This document shows positions 22,501 to 33,200 of a stretch of DNA of 64,000 nt, in pieces (within the stretch, counting starts at the first letter, position 1; each line of letters begins with the position of its first letter). Both the position numbers and the translations under genes were made by a program. The notes beneath the pieces are model-generated. The model saw only the letters and a list, made by a program, of their open reading frames with translations. It did not search any database and had not been told where the DNA came from. The stretch lies in assembly GCA_963969365.1 (NCBI GenBank), contig OZ017750.1, forward strand, positions 1,674,001-1,738,000. Direction: 5' to 3'. Origin of the DNA: Asterochloris sp. CNOR1 (Eukaryota > Chlorophyta > Trebouxiophyceae > Trebouxiales > Trebouxiaceae).

Positions 22501-25500
22501 GCAAAGGTGTCAGACATGGGTAGGTGCCCACCGCCATGCACTTCCTGGAGTGCCAGGCTCACCTGCTGAGGCAGTCACAGCCCTTGGCGGCAAGCCTTTG
22601 TGTCCTCACACATCTCTCCCCTGTGCTCTCACTTGTCCCTGCCCTCATTTTCCGGAATGCTGTCTTCCTGCAGGCAAGCCTTGCATCCCTCTCCTGTCCC
22701 CTCCAGTGCTGCTCCTTTGTCCTGCAAAGGGTGTGCTTGGCCCTGAAGGCAGGCCCCACTCGTCACCCCTGCCCTCGCCTGCTGCCGCCTTCCTCACCCT
22801 GCACAGCTGCCCCGCACTGCAGGAGGGTGTGCTGGCCCGCATGATGGAGCAGATCCTGCAGTGCAAGGATGACATCGCGCAGCAGTACCTGATGCAGTGC
22901 GTGATCCAGGGCTTTCCCGACGAATTCCACCTGGGCACGCTGGACGCTCTCCTGGGTGCCCTGCCCACACTACAGGCTGGGGTGCGCATCCACATCATCC
23001 TGGCCTCCATCCTAGACCGCCTGGCCAGGTGGGGGCACACAGCATCAAGGGGGGGGAGGGGGATGCAGGGAGTGCCACTTGCCTTGATGCCTGTGAAGAG
23101 ATTTTGTGGTGGAATAAACCTGATGTGGTCAAGCACTAATTTACACGACTCCTGCTCACTGATCTCGACTGCCTTGCCAGGTGTAAATGCCCTTTTAGTT
23201 CTCAGAGAAATTGTGCTTATAGGCTTGACAGGGTTCTTTTTGCTGTGTGGGCTCATTTTCAGCGAAATATGCCCAGTGTGTCAACTCAACGGGGGCACTG
23301 AGACGTGCTACATGCACGTCTCAGGGCATGCCACCCTCTCTAGGCCCCCTGCCTTCCCTTCCTGCTCCTGCGCTGCCTCCGTGCCCTGCTCAGATGCCGG
23401 ACTGCTCTGCTGCAGCTATGCTGAGCGGGAAAAGTCAGTTGTAGAATCCTACAACAGCGCAGACGCGTTTGGCAAGCTGAGCAAGGCTGCCTCAGACGTG
23501 GCCGAGAAGCAGCAGGAAATGTCGGGAGCAGACCTGTGTGCCATGTACATCGCTCTGCTGGGCTTCATTGGGAAGGTCTACCCTGATAAGCTAGACAACA
23601 TGGACCAAGTGCTGACTGAGTGCCACAAGGCAAGCTTGGGGTCTGCTGTGGTGGCCTGCCTGTCTTGCAGATGCTTTGCTGCTGCGTAAGACGTGGGCTG
23701 CCTTCAGTGTATACAAAGCACTCACCAAGTGCAGGCAGGCAAGTGCTGCAGGTGTGCTGGCTTTCTTAACGGAAGCGTCGTTGTGCTGTGGCGCCCAGCC
23801 CAGCTCTGATGTGGGCTGCCCTGCATAAATAAGGACGAACTGGGTGCCATGCCCTTGGAGCTGCTGGCAAAGGTCTAAATTGTGTTTGGCTGCCCTGTAC
23901 TCTGCCTAGCCAAAGAAGTCAGAAGCAAAATGCACAGCCAGCTGCTTGCAGCACGCTTGGTTGTGAGAAGCAGGGCTGGGCAGCTGTGGACTTTCCGCCT
24001 GCCCACCCACCTAGCAGCAGCACACCTGCCCTAAATGACGCCCCCATGTTGCTGCTGCAGAGCCTCCAGAACCGGAATGTTGCCTCAGATGTGGCTGCTG
24101 AGAAGCAGCTGGTGGCTCTGCTGTCAATTCCCCTGGACACATATGACACCGTCACAGTCCTGAGCCTGAAGGCCTACCCCGACGTCATGAGCCTGCTGTC
24201 CCCAGTCACACGGCGAGTGAGTGCCCCTGCGTGTCCATGCTGGGTAATGGTTGCCCTGCAGTGCCAGCCTGCGGTCCAAGGCATACGGTGGGGCGCTGCC
24301 TGTGGGCCAGCATGCCCCCTTCTTGCTGCCGGTGGCTTGTGACCATCAGTGAGTCAGCTGGCTGACAGCTCATCACTGCCTCAGCTGCATGCAGACGTTG
24401 TAGCTCTTACCTTACTCCTCTTTGCTCTGTCCTTGGACTGCTGTACTGGGAGTGCCAACATCAAGGGCGTTGCTGTCTTGTTTGCCTTGACCTACCCAGC
24501 CTTTGCAAGCCAGCATCAGGTTCAGCTCCAGCTTGGCCTTCATGATACCTGCTCACGTTGGTGTGTCCCTGCTGCTGCAGGGGATGGCAGTGCGCATTGT
24601 GCAGTTTGTGTTGAAGCACAACACGCTGGTCACCCCCGTGGACAAGGTCACGATGCTGTTTGACTTCATCGAGCCCCTGCTGGTGGATACTGCGGGCGCT
24701 GCCCAGCTGGACGATGAGGTGTGCTGCACTGTACTGACCTGCCATTGCTGTTGGCGCTCTCACAGATTCCCGCCTAAATAGATATGCCATTTTGACAGGG
24801 CACTTTAGGGCAAGGGCAGGCTCTAACCTCCCTTTTGTTGGCAATGCATACACATCAGCTCCTGTCGGCTGCTGAGTGGGAGGCTGAGGTGCGCTGCACC
24901 ACTGGAGGCTTGCCTGGCTTTGCGCAAACCACATGCAGAAGGTGGCAACATCGCCTCTGCTGCTGGTGCACTGCCACCCCTGCTGCCTCTGCTGCTAAGG
25001 GTGCTGCCCTGCTGACGGACGCTGCCCAGTTGGGTATTGGGTTGAGTTGAGGGTGGCACACACGCGGCCAACGCTGTTGCCTGATACTGCTGCAGCTTTG
25101 CTGGCCATGGCAGCACAGCAGGAGTCTCTCTGCTGCCCAGAGAAGGCAATGTCCAGCTGGCCTCATCTCCGCTTCCACTGGCCATCGCTGAGGAGCAGAT
25201 GCCTTATTTAGCACTTGATTCGGAGACTGTTAGCCACAGGCCAGCTGAGAGGCTGTCCAGCCTAGGCTGCAGCGCATGTAGCCACACTGCTACTTGCTGG
25301 CTGACAGTCTTGCTCAGAGCACTTCAGTCTTGCTCAGTTCGCTTCAGTGCTGAGCGGACAATTCAGGAGGAGAATCTGGTCGCGCAGGTGCCTTGCTACA
25401 CCCTTGATGGGTTGACATGGGGAGCTTCTGCACACACTGACCCTCGTTCAGCTGTGCAAGGGTATGAAGATGATCAAATAATGGGGGCCACCAACCTCAG

Positions 25501-28426
25501 TAGTGATGAGGTGCTCGACACATGTAAGTAAAAGATGCACAGCACGCCTCAAAGACCTCTTGGACCTGCTGTGCAGGACTTCCAGGAGGAGCAGAACTTG
25601 GTTGCGCGCCTGGTGCACCAGCTGCGCGACCCTGACACAGACGTGCGCTACAGCACCTTGGTGGCTGCCCGCGAGCGTTTTGCCAAGGGGGGGCCCCGTC
25701 GGCAGCGGCACACGCTGCCTCCTGTGGCCTTCGCCGCGCTGCAGCTGGTGGGGGACATTGCTGCACGGAAGGGGGCAGGGGAGTCTGTGGAGGTTGACTG
25801 CAACACGGTGGGTGGGGTGTTTTGTCACTGTTGGGGCTGCAGCCGTGGGGAAGTGGGCAGGTGCAGTGTGATGCTGCAGCTTGTGGGGGCACTGCTGCTG
25901 TGCAGAAGCGGGCAGGGGATCTCATTGTTTGTTGTTTGCAAGGTGGCACCACCAGGGTTTTAGTGTATGTGTGGTGCGGGCTTTTGGCTTGGCTTGCAGG
26001 ATGGCAGCACGGAGGGTGATGCGCATGTGCTTGTGTGCCTGCAATGTCACAGGCTGGCAGGCATTGCTCTCGTGTAGCGGGTGAACATGTCTTAGCAGAG
26101 TGCCCTGAGCTGTGCCGTGATGGCATTCGAGGCCCAAAGCAGTCCTATCACCTGCAAGACCTGCAAGCAAGCCAGGCTTTCTGGGGCTCTTGACTACCAG
26201 GAGTCCCTGTGCATGCTGTGCTGCAATAGTCATAACCCCACTCCAACCTTGCCCAGCCTGCAGCTTCTCTTCTGTGCCTGCAGGTCCTGCAGTTCGTGCA
26301 CGGCGTGGTGGCCCTGCTGGCAGAGGTGCCCATGGCCGAGGTAGCTTTGCAGCTCTTTCTGCAGGCAGCCTACGCTGCCTCTGAGGTGGCCCACAGGGAG
26401 ACCCTGGCCTACGAGCTGTTTGAGCAGGTTTGTGCTGGCACAGCTCTGCATGTGGCAGGCTTGACAAGCTGGGTGTCCGCAGGGGGATGTCTGCCTCCCT
26501 ATCTGAATCCGGGAGTCTGCAGCAGTGCTGGTCATGCACTGCCGCTGTTCAGGCCAGGCTGTCAGGAGGACCCACATCTGCCGCCCAATGCAATGCAAGG
26601 GCCCTCCTCTGCCCAAGCAATGTGTGCACACTGCTCCAGTGCACGTGCAAAGCAGCTGTTCCCATCTGCAGCCTGTGTGCTCCTGCCCTAAGCAGGCTGG
26701 GGCCATACTTTGACCATTCTCTGCCCTGTGCTCTTGAGAATCTCGAGTGAGTGCCAACGCTGCAGGCCTTCATCCTGTATGAGGAAGCCATCCCCGACAG
26801 CAAGGCCGAGATCATGGCATTGCAGAGCATTGCGGGTGTGCTGCATCGGTGCCACGTATTTGGGCGGGAGAATCGTGACATCCTGGTGCATAAGGCCACC
26901 GGGTATAGTGCCAAGCTGCTGAAGAAGGCAGACCAGTGCCGCGCGGTGTGCACCTGCTCCCACCTCTACTGGCAGGATGAGGTGGGTCTACCCACCTGTT
27001 TGTGTGGCTTTCCCAGACTACGTGGTATGCACCTGCTTGCACCACTGCTGGCAGGATGGGTCTGCTTGCTCTCCCAGACTGTCTGTCTCTGTGCAGCATG
27101 TATCTGCTTATACCTCCTCAAGCACAACGATGGGGGTCTGTTTTGATGCTCATATTGCTGTCTCGGCAGAGCATGTTGGCATGGAGTTGCATTTATTCTT
27201 AGTGGTGGCTCAGCCCTGGCAGGGGCCGGGGCTGCCATGCACGATCTCAGCCCTCGCATTGCCATATCTAATGTTGCCGGTCAAAGACCCAAGGCACTAC
27301 AGCATGGACATGCTGTGGCAGTGTCCTGAGGACTTAAAGGCCTGCAGGTTTGCAGTGCTGGCTGCGCCAGAAAGCAAGTCATGCTGGCAGGCAGGACTCA
27401 AAAATTACAGCCCTACATCGCAAAATTTCCCAGCCATGTCTTGTACAAGGATGCTGACTTCAGCATGCAGCCTGCTCGCTGACAGACTGCCCACCTGTGC
27501 CTCTATGTGGCCACCCCTGTTGAGGAGCCGGCTGATGGAGCAGAGCCCTCTTCCATAGAGCTGCACGTCCTACAGCATCCAGCTGACAGGTCTCAGCCCG
27601 TCTGCAGGTGGCCAGCCCTGCTGAGGGGCCAGCTGATGACGCAGAGCCCTCCACCAGCGAGGTCAATCCCCCTGTGCGGGATGCGGAGGGTGTGATGACC
27701 TGCCTCAAGCGGGCGCTCAAGATCGCCAACGCGGCTCAGCAGCAGCTGGCGGTCGCCCTCAAAGCAGCAGACACTGGGCCAGTGCTCCTGTTTGTTGAGA
27801 TACTGAACCAGTACCTTTACTACTTTGAGGAGAGGCTGCCCAGCATCACAACATCAGTGCTACAGGTGAGGCTGCCTATGGCAGTCAGATGGGCGCGGGT
27901 GCTGTGTATGGCTGTTGAACACCATCCATGCTCTGCCTAAAGAAAGGCTGTCCAGCATCAAACATCAGTGAGGCTGCCTTGTTGCTGGCTGCATGGCAGA
28001 AGTAGCTGTTGGCTCTCAAGGTGCTCCTGTATGAGGTGAGGTGCGACGCTAAGGCTTAAGAAGCGTTTTCTTGTGATGAGTGGACAGACGCTTTGCCTGT
28101 GCCTGCCCCTGACCTCTGCTTTGCCTGGTCAGAGTCACTGCCCAAAGTCTGCTGTGCAGGCAGCCATGAGGTTTCCCTGAGCCTGTTGTCAGCTGGGGCT
28201 TCATTCTGCTTTTGCTTTTGTCATTGCCAAACTCTGACTGCTCCTGAATAAGGATGACTGCCTGCAGAGCTTGCTGACGCTGGTCTCAAACGAGATGGCA
28301 AATGACAACTGCAAGCAAGATGCCACTCTACAAAAGGTCTATAACAACACATTGGATCACATAAGGGCGCAGCAAGCGCAGGAGGGGGAAGTAGGCTCTA
28401 GATATCAGGGATTGCAACTATCCTAG
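19530..28426 (+). CDS. VPS35: Vacuolar protein sorting-associated protein 35 (retromer core subunit)
   Basis: VPS35 is the alpha-solenoid scaffold of retromer, binding VPS26 at its N-terminus and VPS29 at its C-terminus for endosome-to-Golgi/vacuolar receptor recycling. ATG 19530 follows an in-frame stop directly and leads to [20 protein letters not shown]. Exon 1 joins in phase to [20 protein letters not shown] (about 20095-20225). Then [20 protein letters not shown] and, across an intron (20621/20936), [17 protein letters not shown]; then [17 protein letters not shown] (about 20990-21080). Later blocks: [13 protein letters not shown] (21547-21686); [20 protein letters not shown] (22230-22331); [20 protein letters not shown] (22825-23028); [20 protein letters not shown] (23417-23630); [20 protein letters not shown] (24060-24215); [20 protein letters not shown] (24585-24718); [18 protein letters not shown] (25577-25808); [16 protein letters not shown] (26284-26427); [20 protein letters not shown] (26767-26980); [20 protein letters not shown] (27608-27865). 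The last exon is about 28268-28426. Length fits the roughly 800-residue family. A short frame at 19803-19890 is not needed. Confidence 0.95.
19901..19930. repeat. Short CACT/CATA microsatellite in a VPS35 intron
   Basis: CACTCACTCA followed by CATA-type tetranucleotide repeats in the first VPS35 intron. A simple-sequence repeat with no evident function. Confidence 0.8.
25355..25625 (+). repeat. Decoy copy of the FQEEQNLVA exon start in VPS35
   Basis: The true exon has CAGGAGGAGCAGAACTTGGT from 25583 ([11 protein letters not shown]). A copy 219 bp upstream, from 25364, reads CAGGAGGAGAATCTGGTCGC ([10 protein letters not shown]) and then diverges from VPS35. Confidence 0.75.
26940..27120 (+). 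repeat. Three tandem copies of an exon end plus donor in VPS35
   Basis: The exon end ([12 protein letters not shown] then GTGGGTCTACC) starts with GTGCACCTGC at 26948. Similar blocks follow at 27027 (ATGCACCTGC...CTGGCAGGATGGGTCTGC) and 27098 (ATGTATCTGC), offsets 79 and 71 bp. TTTCCCAGACT / CTCCCAGACT spacers are also shared. Confidence 0.8.
27500..27670 (+). repeat. Decoy copy of the [10 protein letters not shown] exon start in VPS35
   Basis: The real exon begins GTGGCCAGCCCTGCTGAGG at 27608 ([18 protein letters not shown]). A copy of about 55 bp starts 101 bp upstream at 27507 ([18 protein letters not shown]). Both are open and follow pyrimidine/CAG-rich sequence, so an alternative acceptor is conceivable. 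Confidence 0.85.
27828..27985 (+). repeat. Decoy copy of an exon end plus donor in VPS35
   Basis: The exon end GAGAGGCTGCCCAGCATCAC..AACATCAGTGCTACAG then GTGAGGCTGCC starts at 27830. A copy at 27942 (GAAAGGCTGTCCAGCATCAA..ACATCAGTGAGGCTGCC) lies 112 bp downstream and lacks the CTACAG preceding the donor. Confidence 0.85.
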
Positions 28427-28936
28427 CACAGTGGCAGTTGCACCTCTGGTGGACTGAAAGCATGCAGTCATATTTGATTTAAGCTACTATACTGTAGTGT
28501 GTCTAATACAACCAGACTGTCTTTCATCTGATCAAAGCAGTCAGCAGCTACTGTCTAGGTGATGACGGAAACTCTAGAGTTTGACACCGGCAGTGCAGTC
28601 TGCAAACAAGGAGTCTCAAACCTGACCCAGGCAGTGCACATAACTAAAGTCAGCAGGTCGCCTCACCATGTGTACCTAGAGAGACAGGTTGGTGCTGGAC
28701 CTGTGTCACATTCTGACTGATGGCAGAGAGGCCATTGCACAACTCATTTTGCAGGTCCAGGGAAGCCTTTTGAGCAGGGGACCTTGTCCCCCACCTCAAA
28801 TGCAGGCACATTGCCAGCTCCCGCAGAATTTGCGGATGGAGAGATTCACAACTGTGTCAGACTAGCCTCGCCAGAGCAATGCTGATGACCGCAAGACCAT
28901 GGCTGTGCTGCCTGGGTTCAGCAGGTGCACATGGGG
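28427..28936. other. 3' flank of VPS35, no gene seen
   Basis: About 510 bp after the VPS35 stop, locally AT-richer (28440-28620). Probably the VPS35 3' UTR and terminator region, and perhaps the 3' end of a weak minus-strand gene. No coding recognised. Confidence 0.4.
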
Positions 28937-30112
28937 CTAGTCATTGGTGCCGCGCCGCCAGGCACAAGCCTGCACTGCAGCCACAACCATCGCCAGCTGC
29001 GGCGGACGCATGAGCTTGAAGGGGCACGCACCTCTGCGCAGCCACAGCGCATGCAGAGCAGCCAACACGGCAATGACCTGCTCCAGCTGCGTGCTGTCTG
29101 CATACAGGTCCAGCTTCAGCACCTGTAGCTTATTTTGCCTGACACCAGGCTGGCATGACACCTGGTCCAGGTCAGGCTGTCTGCCACTCCTGCAGAGGGA
29201 CTCGTGCTAGGACAGCTCCAGCTCCCTTAACTGAGGCAAGTAAAGGCCCTGTGCAGAGAGCTGATGAAGTGGGCTGCTGCCGTGCACCATGTATGTCTGC
29301 AGCTGCTGCAGAGAGCCGCAGCCACTGCAATTAGGAAGGCGTGGCCAGCATCAAGCGCCACAGCTGCTGCCTGCCAGATGTTGCTGACTGGGCCAGCAGC
29401 TTGATGGGTCAGCCAGGGCAGCAAGACCGTCACACTGCTCCTGCTGTTGGTGCGCCTCGACAGCAAGGCCTGCCTGGTGCAGCCTTGCCACCGGCCTGGC
29501 CATAGCGCCTGGCCTGTTGGTATTCAGCACATGGAGCCTGATGCAGCAGCTCAGCACCAGCGCTGCTTGCTAGCTTATCAGCTACAGAAGGCAGGCAGAC
29601 GAGTGGATTATCATCCTGATCGTGTGCAACGCCCTGAAACAGCACTTGAATGGCACAGCCAGCTGGTGATGTCATTCATTGTAATAACATCAGGCAGCAT
29701 GCTCCCAACAGGGACAAGAAGATGCAGAAGCTGTCATGTATATGGGAGCAGGTACTTGAAAAAATCATCCATCGGGTCAAGCACTGTCAAGGGAGGAGGG
29801 GAGCATTGCTGACTACTGTGAGGGACCTATGTCTTAGCTCAGTACCTGCAAGCAGTCGCAAGCTCTGAGTTCTGGAGATCCTGCACAGGCAGCCACCAAA
29901 TGCAGACCTCCAAGCTGTGCCAGCAAGATGACCCCAGTCATCTTTTGCGGACTGGTGATGGCACACTGCACAAAGGACGGCCTGTTCCAGGGTAGCGCCA
30001 CTGGTGCCACACATGACTCATGCTCCAAGGCAGTGATGCTCCCTGCACCTCTGTAGAGGAGGGCCCACACCTGGCTCAGGCCGAGCCCCTCCTCACGAGC
30101 CAGCCTCAAGGC
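28937..30112 (-). CDS. Doubtful leucine-rich-repeat-like gene or remnant
   Basis: Minus-strand fragments have Leu-rich spacing: LQQLQTYMVHGSSPLHQLSA and LPQLRELELS (about 29300-29212), KLQVLKLDLYADSTQLEQVI (about 29135-29075), LLAQLGGLHLVAACAGSPEL (about 29930-29870) and LSQVWALLYRGAGS (about 30080-30040). Frames are broken between fragments, and LPQLRELELS ends at a stop without an obvious donor. It could be a short LRR gene with several introns, a decayed gene, or chance frames. It lies between VPS35 (convergent) and FIP1 (same strand). Confidence 0.22.
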
Positions 30113-30227
30113 AAGTCATGTATTTGCAAGCACTGCCTGGCCCCGGTGCAAGAACACACCTCTCAGGGGGTGCTAAGGGTCTTGCCGCATCATTCTAAAG
30201 TCAGCACAGCCCTGCTGGCTGCCTACC

Positions 30228-33200
30228 TCAAGAGAGCAGGGAGACCCGATGTGCCACCAATGCTGCAGCTGCCGCTCCATGGCCAGCCCAGTCAACAGAA
30301 CAAGCAAGACAAGATGGCAGTAGCACCCACCTGTCATCATGGTGTGACCTGTGGCGCCGGTCGCCATGGTCGTCTTCATAGTGCCGACTGGACCGGCTGC
30401 TGCTGCGGTGCTCGCGCTCGTCAAAGCCTTTCTCATGGCGGTGCCGCTGGATGTAGGCTTCCCTGTCGCGTTCTCGCTCCCTGGAATCGTACTCCCGCTC
30501 TCGCTCCCGGCCATGATCTGAGCGAGACCTGCAGCAGCCTCTGTGGTCTGAGCATTTACTGCATCCGTCACACTCCGTGCGACTTGAACATAAGCTTTGG
30601 GAAGGGACCAATATCTCTTGGGCGAGTCTGAGCAATTTGTACAGCAGCCGTGAGGGCAAGACCTGAATGCTTGCGCAAGTCCCACCAGGTTTGTTTGCTG
30701 GTGTCTTGAGATGCGGCAGGAACCTGAGCGGGACCAGAACAGGGCTCAGTGCGGCAGGTGGCGTGTTCGGTCTCTGCCCTGCTGAGGGCAGGCTGTCGAA
30801 GGTTTCAGGACACCTGGCCCTGCTGGCAGACCAACAGTCGTGAAATGACCCACAGAGCAGGCAGGGACCCATTATCACTGTGAGCAACTGAGCTGAGCCT
30901 GTCTGGGAGGTCTGTGAGGGCAGGTCAGCTATCTCCGCCTTAGGACCCTGGCGCTGTGCTGTGCAAGGCTGGCTGAATGCCTGCACCCAGTGCTCAGCCC
31001 GCGGTGAGAATGGCATGCTGCTCGTCCCCGGAGAGGAGGGGTGCTCACCCATGACTGGGTCAGCATGCACACTGGTCTGCCCGTCCTGCACTCAGTCCTT
31101 ACCCATAGTCGCCACCCCTCCCAAAGTCGCGGCTGCCATACACGTCAGCCGTCCTGGCGGGCGCAGGCTCCTCCACATCCATGCCCATTGCCAGCAGCCC
31201 ACTGCTGCCCTCCCCCTGGTCATCTGTGCGGCGCCGTTTGCGCTCCCTGCACTGAGCACATGGACATGCCTGCTGGGGAGACATGTAGGCAGGCTGGGAG
31301 GCGCTGAAGGCCCACAGGCAAGAGATGCCGCCACCAGCAAGTAGTGCCCCACGTCTTTTGCCTTCAGAGGGAGGCTACACGGCACGAGAATCAACCAGCG
31401 ACAAAGATGCTGTGGCTGCAGCCACCTGCCCTGCACAAGCATGGACACCCTCTGCCTCGCAGACCATCATGCAAGATTGCATGCTAGCACCATCTCAGGT
31501 CACTGGCAACCCCAAGTGGTAATGTGCGACATGAGCAGAAGCGGCATCACCACCAAGCAACTCCAATGTCCCGGGAGAGAGGGAGGCCCTCGCTGCACAA
31601 GCTTGCCCCCCCTCCCTGATGGCAGAAGCAGGCGACTGCAAGCTGCCAGGCTGCAGTACTGTATGGTGGCCAGCTTGCAGCTGCATGCCATGCCCCTGCT
31701 CATCCCTGACAGCCTTATGACACGCTAAAGCAGCTCAGAACACGGCCCCAATGCCGCCCCGAGCATCACACAACATCGCACCGTCCAAGCACATCCTCCA
31801 GCCCCCTGTCGTCTGGGGGTGGCGGCTGCAGGCTGCCAGGCGGCGGGCCCATGGGAGGCATTGCCGGGCGCATTCCCAGCTGCCCCATCATGTAGGCGTT
31901 GGCTGCCATCATGTGACCCAGGCCAAATGGGGCCCCATGCATCCCGGGGAAGCCCCCGGGAAAGCCCAGAAAGCCGGGCGGCATCTGCGGGCGCATCCCT
32001 GGGCGCATGCCTGCACACAGAGGTGCACAGCTGCTTGGAGAACAAGTGCATCCCTTCCACCTGCAGTCAGCACCTGTGCAGACCTGTGCACCAGTTGTGC
32101 AGATGAGCCGGCTACTTCTAGCAACAGAAGTCACTGGCCCCCCTCTCTCACAAAGGATAGGGGGTAGGGTGTGCCAGTACCCTAGACGTTCATGTCTTGC
32201 AACCCATTGGCACTGCATCTTCATAGGGGCTGCCTGCAGTCTACACAGTGGTTCTCCCGTCAACGGCCTGGACGCAGGCAGGTGCAGGTCACCTGGAGGC
32301 AGCGCGCCGCCAGGTGGCGGTGGACCCCCTGGCGGTGGCGCCCCTGGCGGCGGCTTGGGGCCAGGCACTGGTCCCTGCCCTGCTGGCGCACGAGCACCGG
32401 GCGGGGCAAGTTCCCCGGCTGCTGGTGCAGGAGCGCCTGTCGCCGGCACTGCTGCTGTTGGCTGGCCCCCAGAGCTGCCCTCCTGCCCTGATCTGGCTGC
32501 AGTGGAGGATGCCACTGAAGCAGCAGGCGCCTGCTGCTGCGGCTGCAGCTGCGCAGCGGCTGCCTGGGTGCCCGCCGCAGCTTCGCCAGCTGCCGTGCCT
32601 GGTGCTGCCGGCTCGTCAGACTGCTCTGGTGGCGCCTGCTGGGCCGCTCCATTGGCCCCTGCACCCGTGCTTGCCGTGAGTGCAGCAGTGGACAGCTCCT
32701 GGCTGCCCGTTGTGGCAGCCAGTGGCCCGTCGCTGCCTGCGGGTGGCTTGCTGGGGCTGCTGGAAGTCGCCGGAGGAGTTGCATCAGCAGCTGCTGCAGG
32801 TACTGAGGCTGCTGATGACGGCATTGAGGCTGGGGTCACAGCGGGTCGCACCGCAGCCGGTGGGGGCCCTGATGGGGGCCGAGGGCCAGGCACTGCAGCA
32901 GCAGCAGAACATGTTGCTCGCTTACATCAGCCTCTGTCAACATATGGCTGGCTGCAGGGGCAGGGACCCTTAGACTGGGGCCGCCTTGCAGAAGCCAGCA
33001 CTGCAGCAGTCAGCAGCAATCGATGCAACAACAGCAGGACAGCTTAGAGGCCAGCAACAGTAGCCCCAGGCATGTGGCAGCAGTGGCGCAGCCCCGCACC
33101 TGCAGGCTTGGCCCCAGCAAGCACAATGGCATCAGATCCCACTCCCGGCGCCCAGGGCTGGGGTCTGGGCACGGGCGGCCGTGCAAGGGACGTCTGGAAG

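Noticed and set aside
22499-23689. 396-codon plus-strand open frame
   Set aside because: It joins two genuine VPS35 exons by reading through the intron between them; the intronic parts have no VPS35 similarity.
27500-27665. Mutually exclusive alternative exons as the explanation for duplicated edges
   Set aside because: Most copies contain only the edge of an exon, lack a second splice site, or lose frame, so whole-exon alternatives are not encoded.
32007-33047. 346-codon plus-strand open frame rich in Ala/Gly/Pro/Ser
   Set aside because: It is antisense to the low-complexity Pro/Ala/Gly exon of FIP1; composition explains the long frame and it shows no conserved motif.
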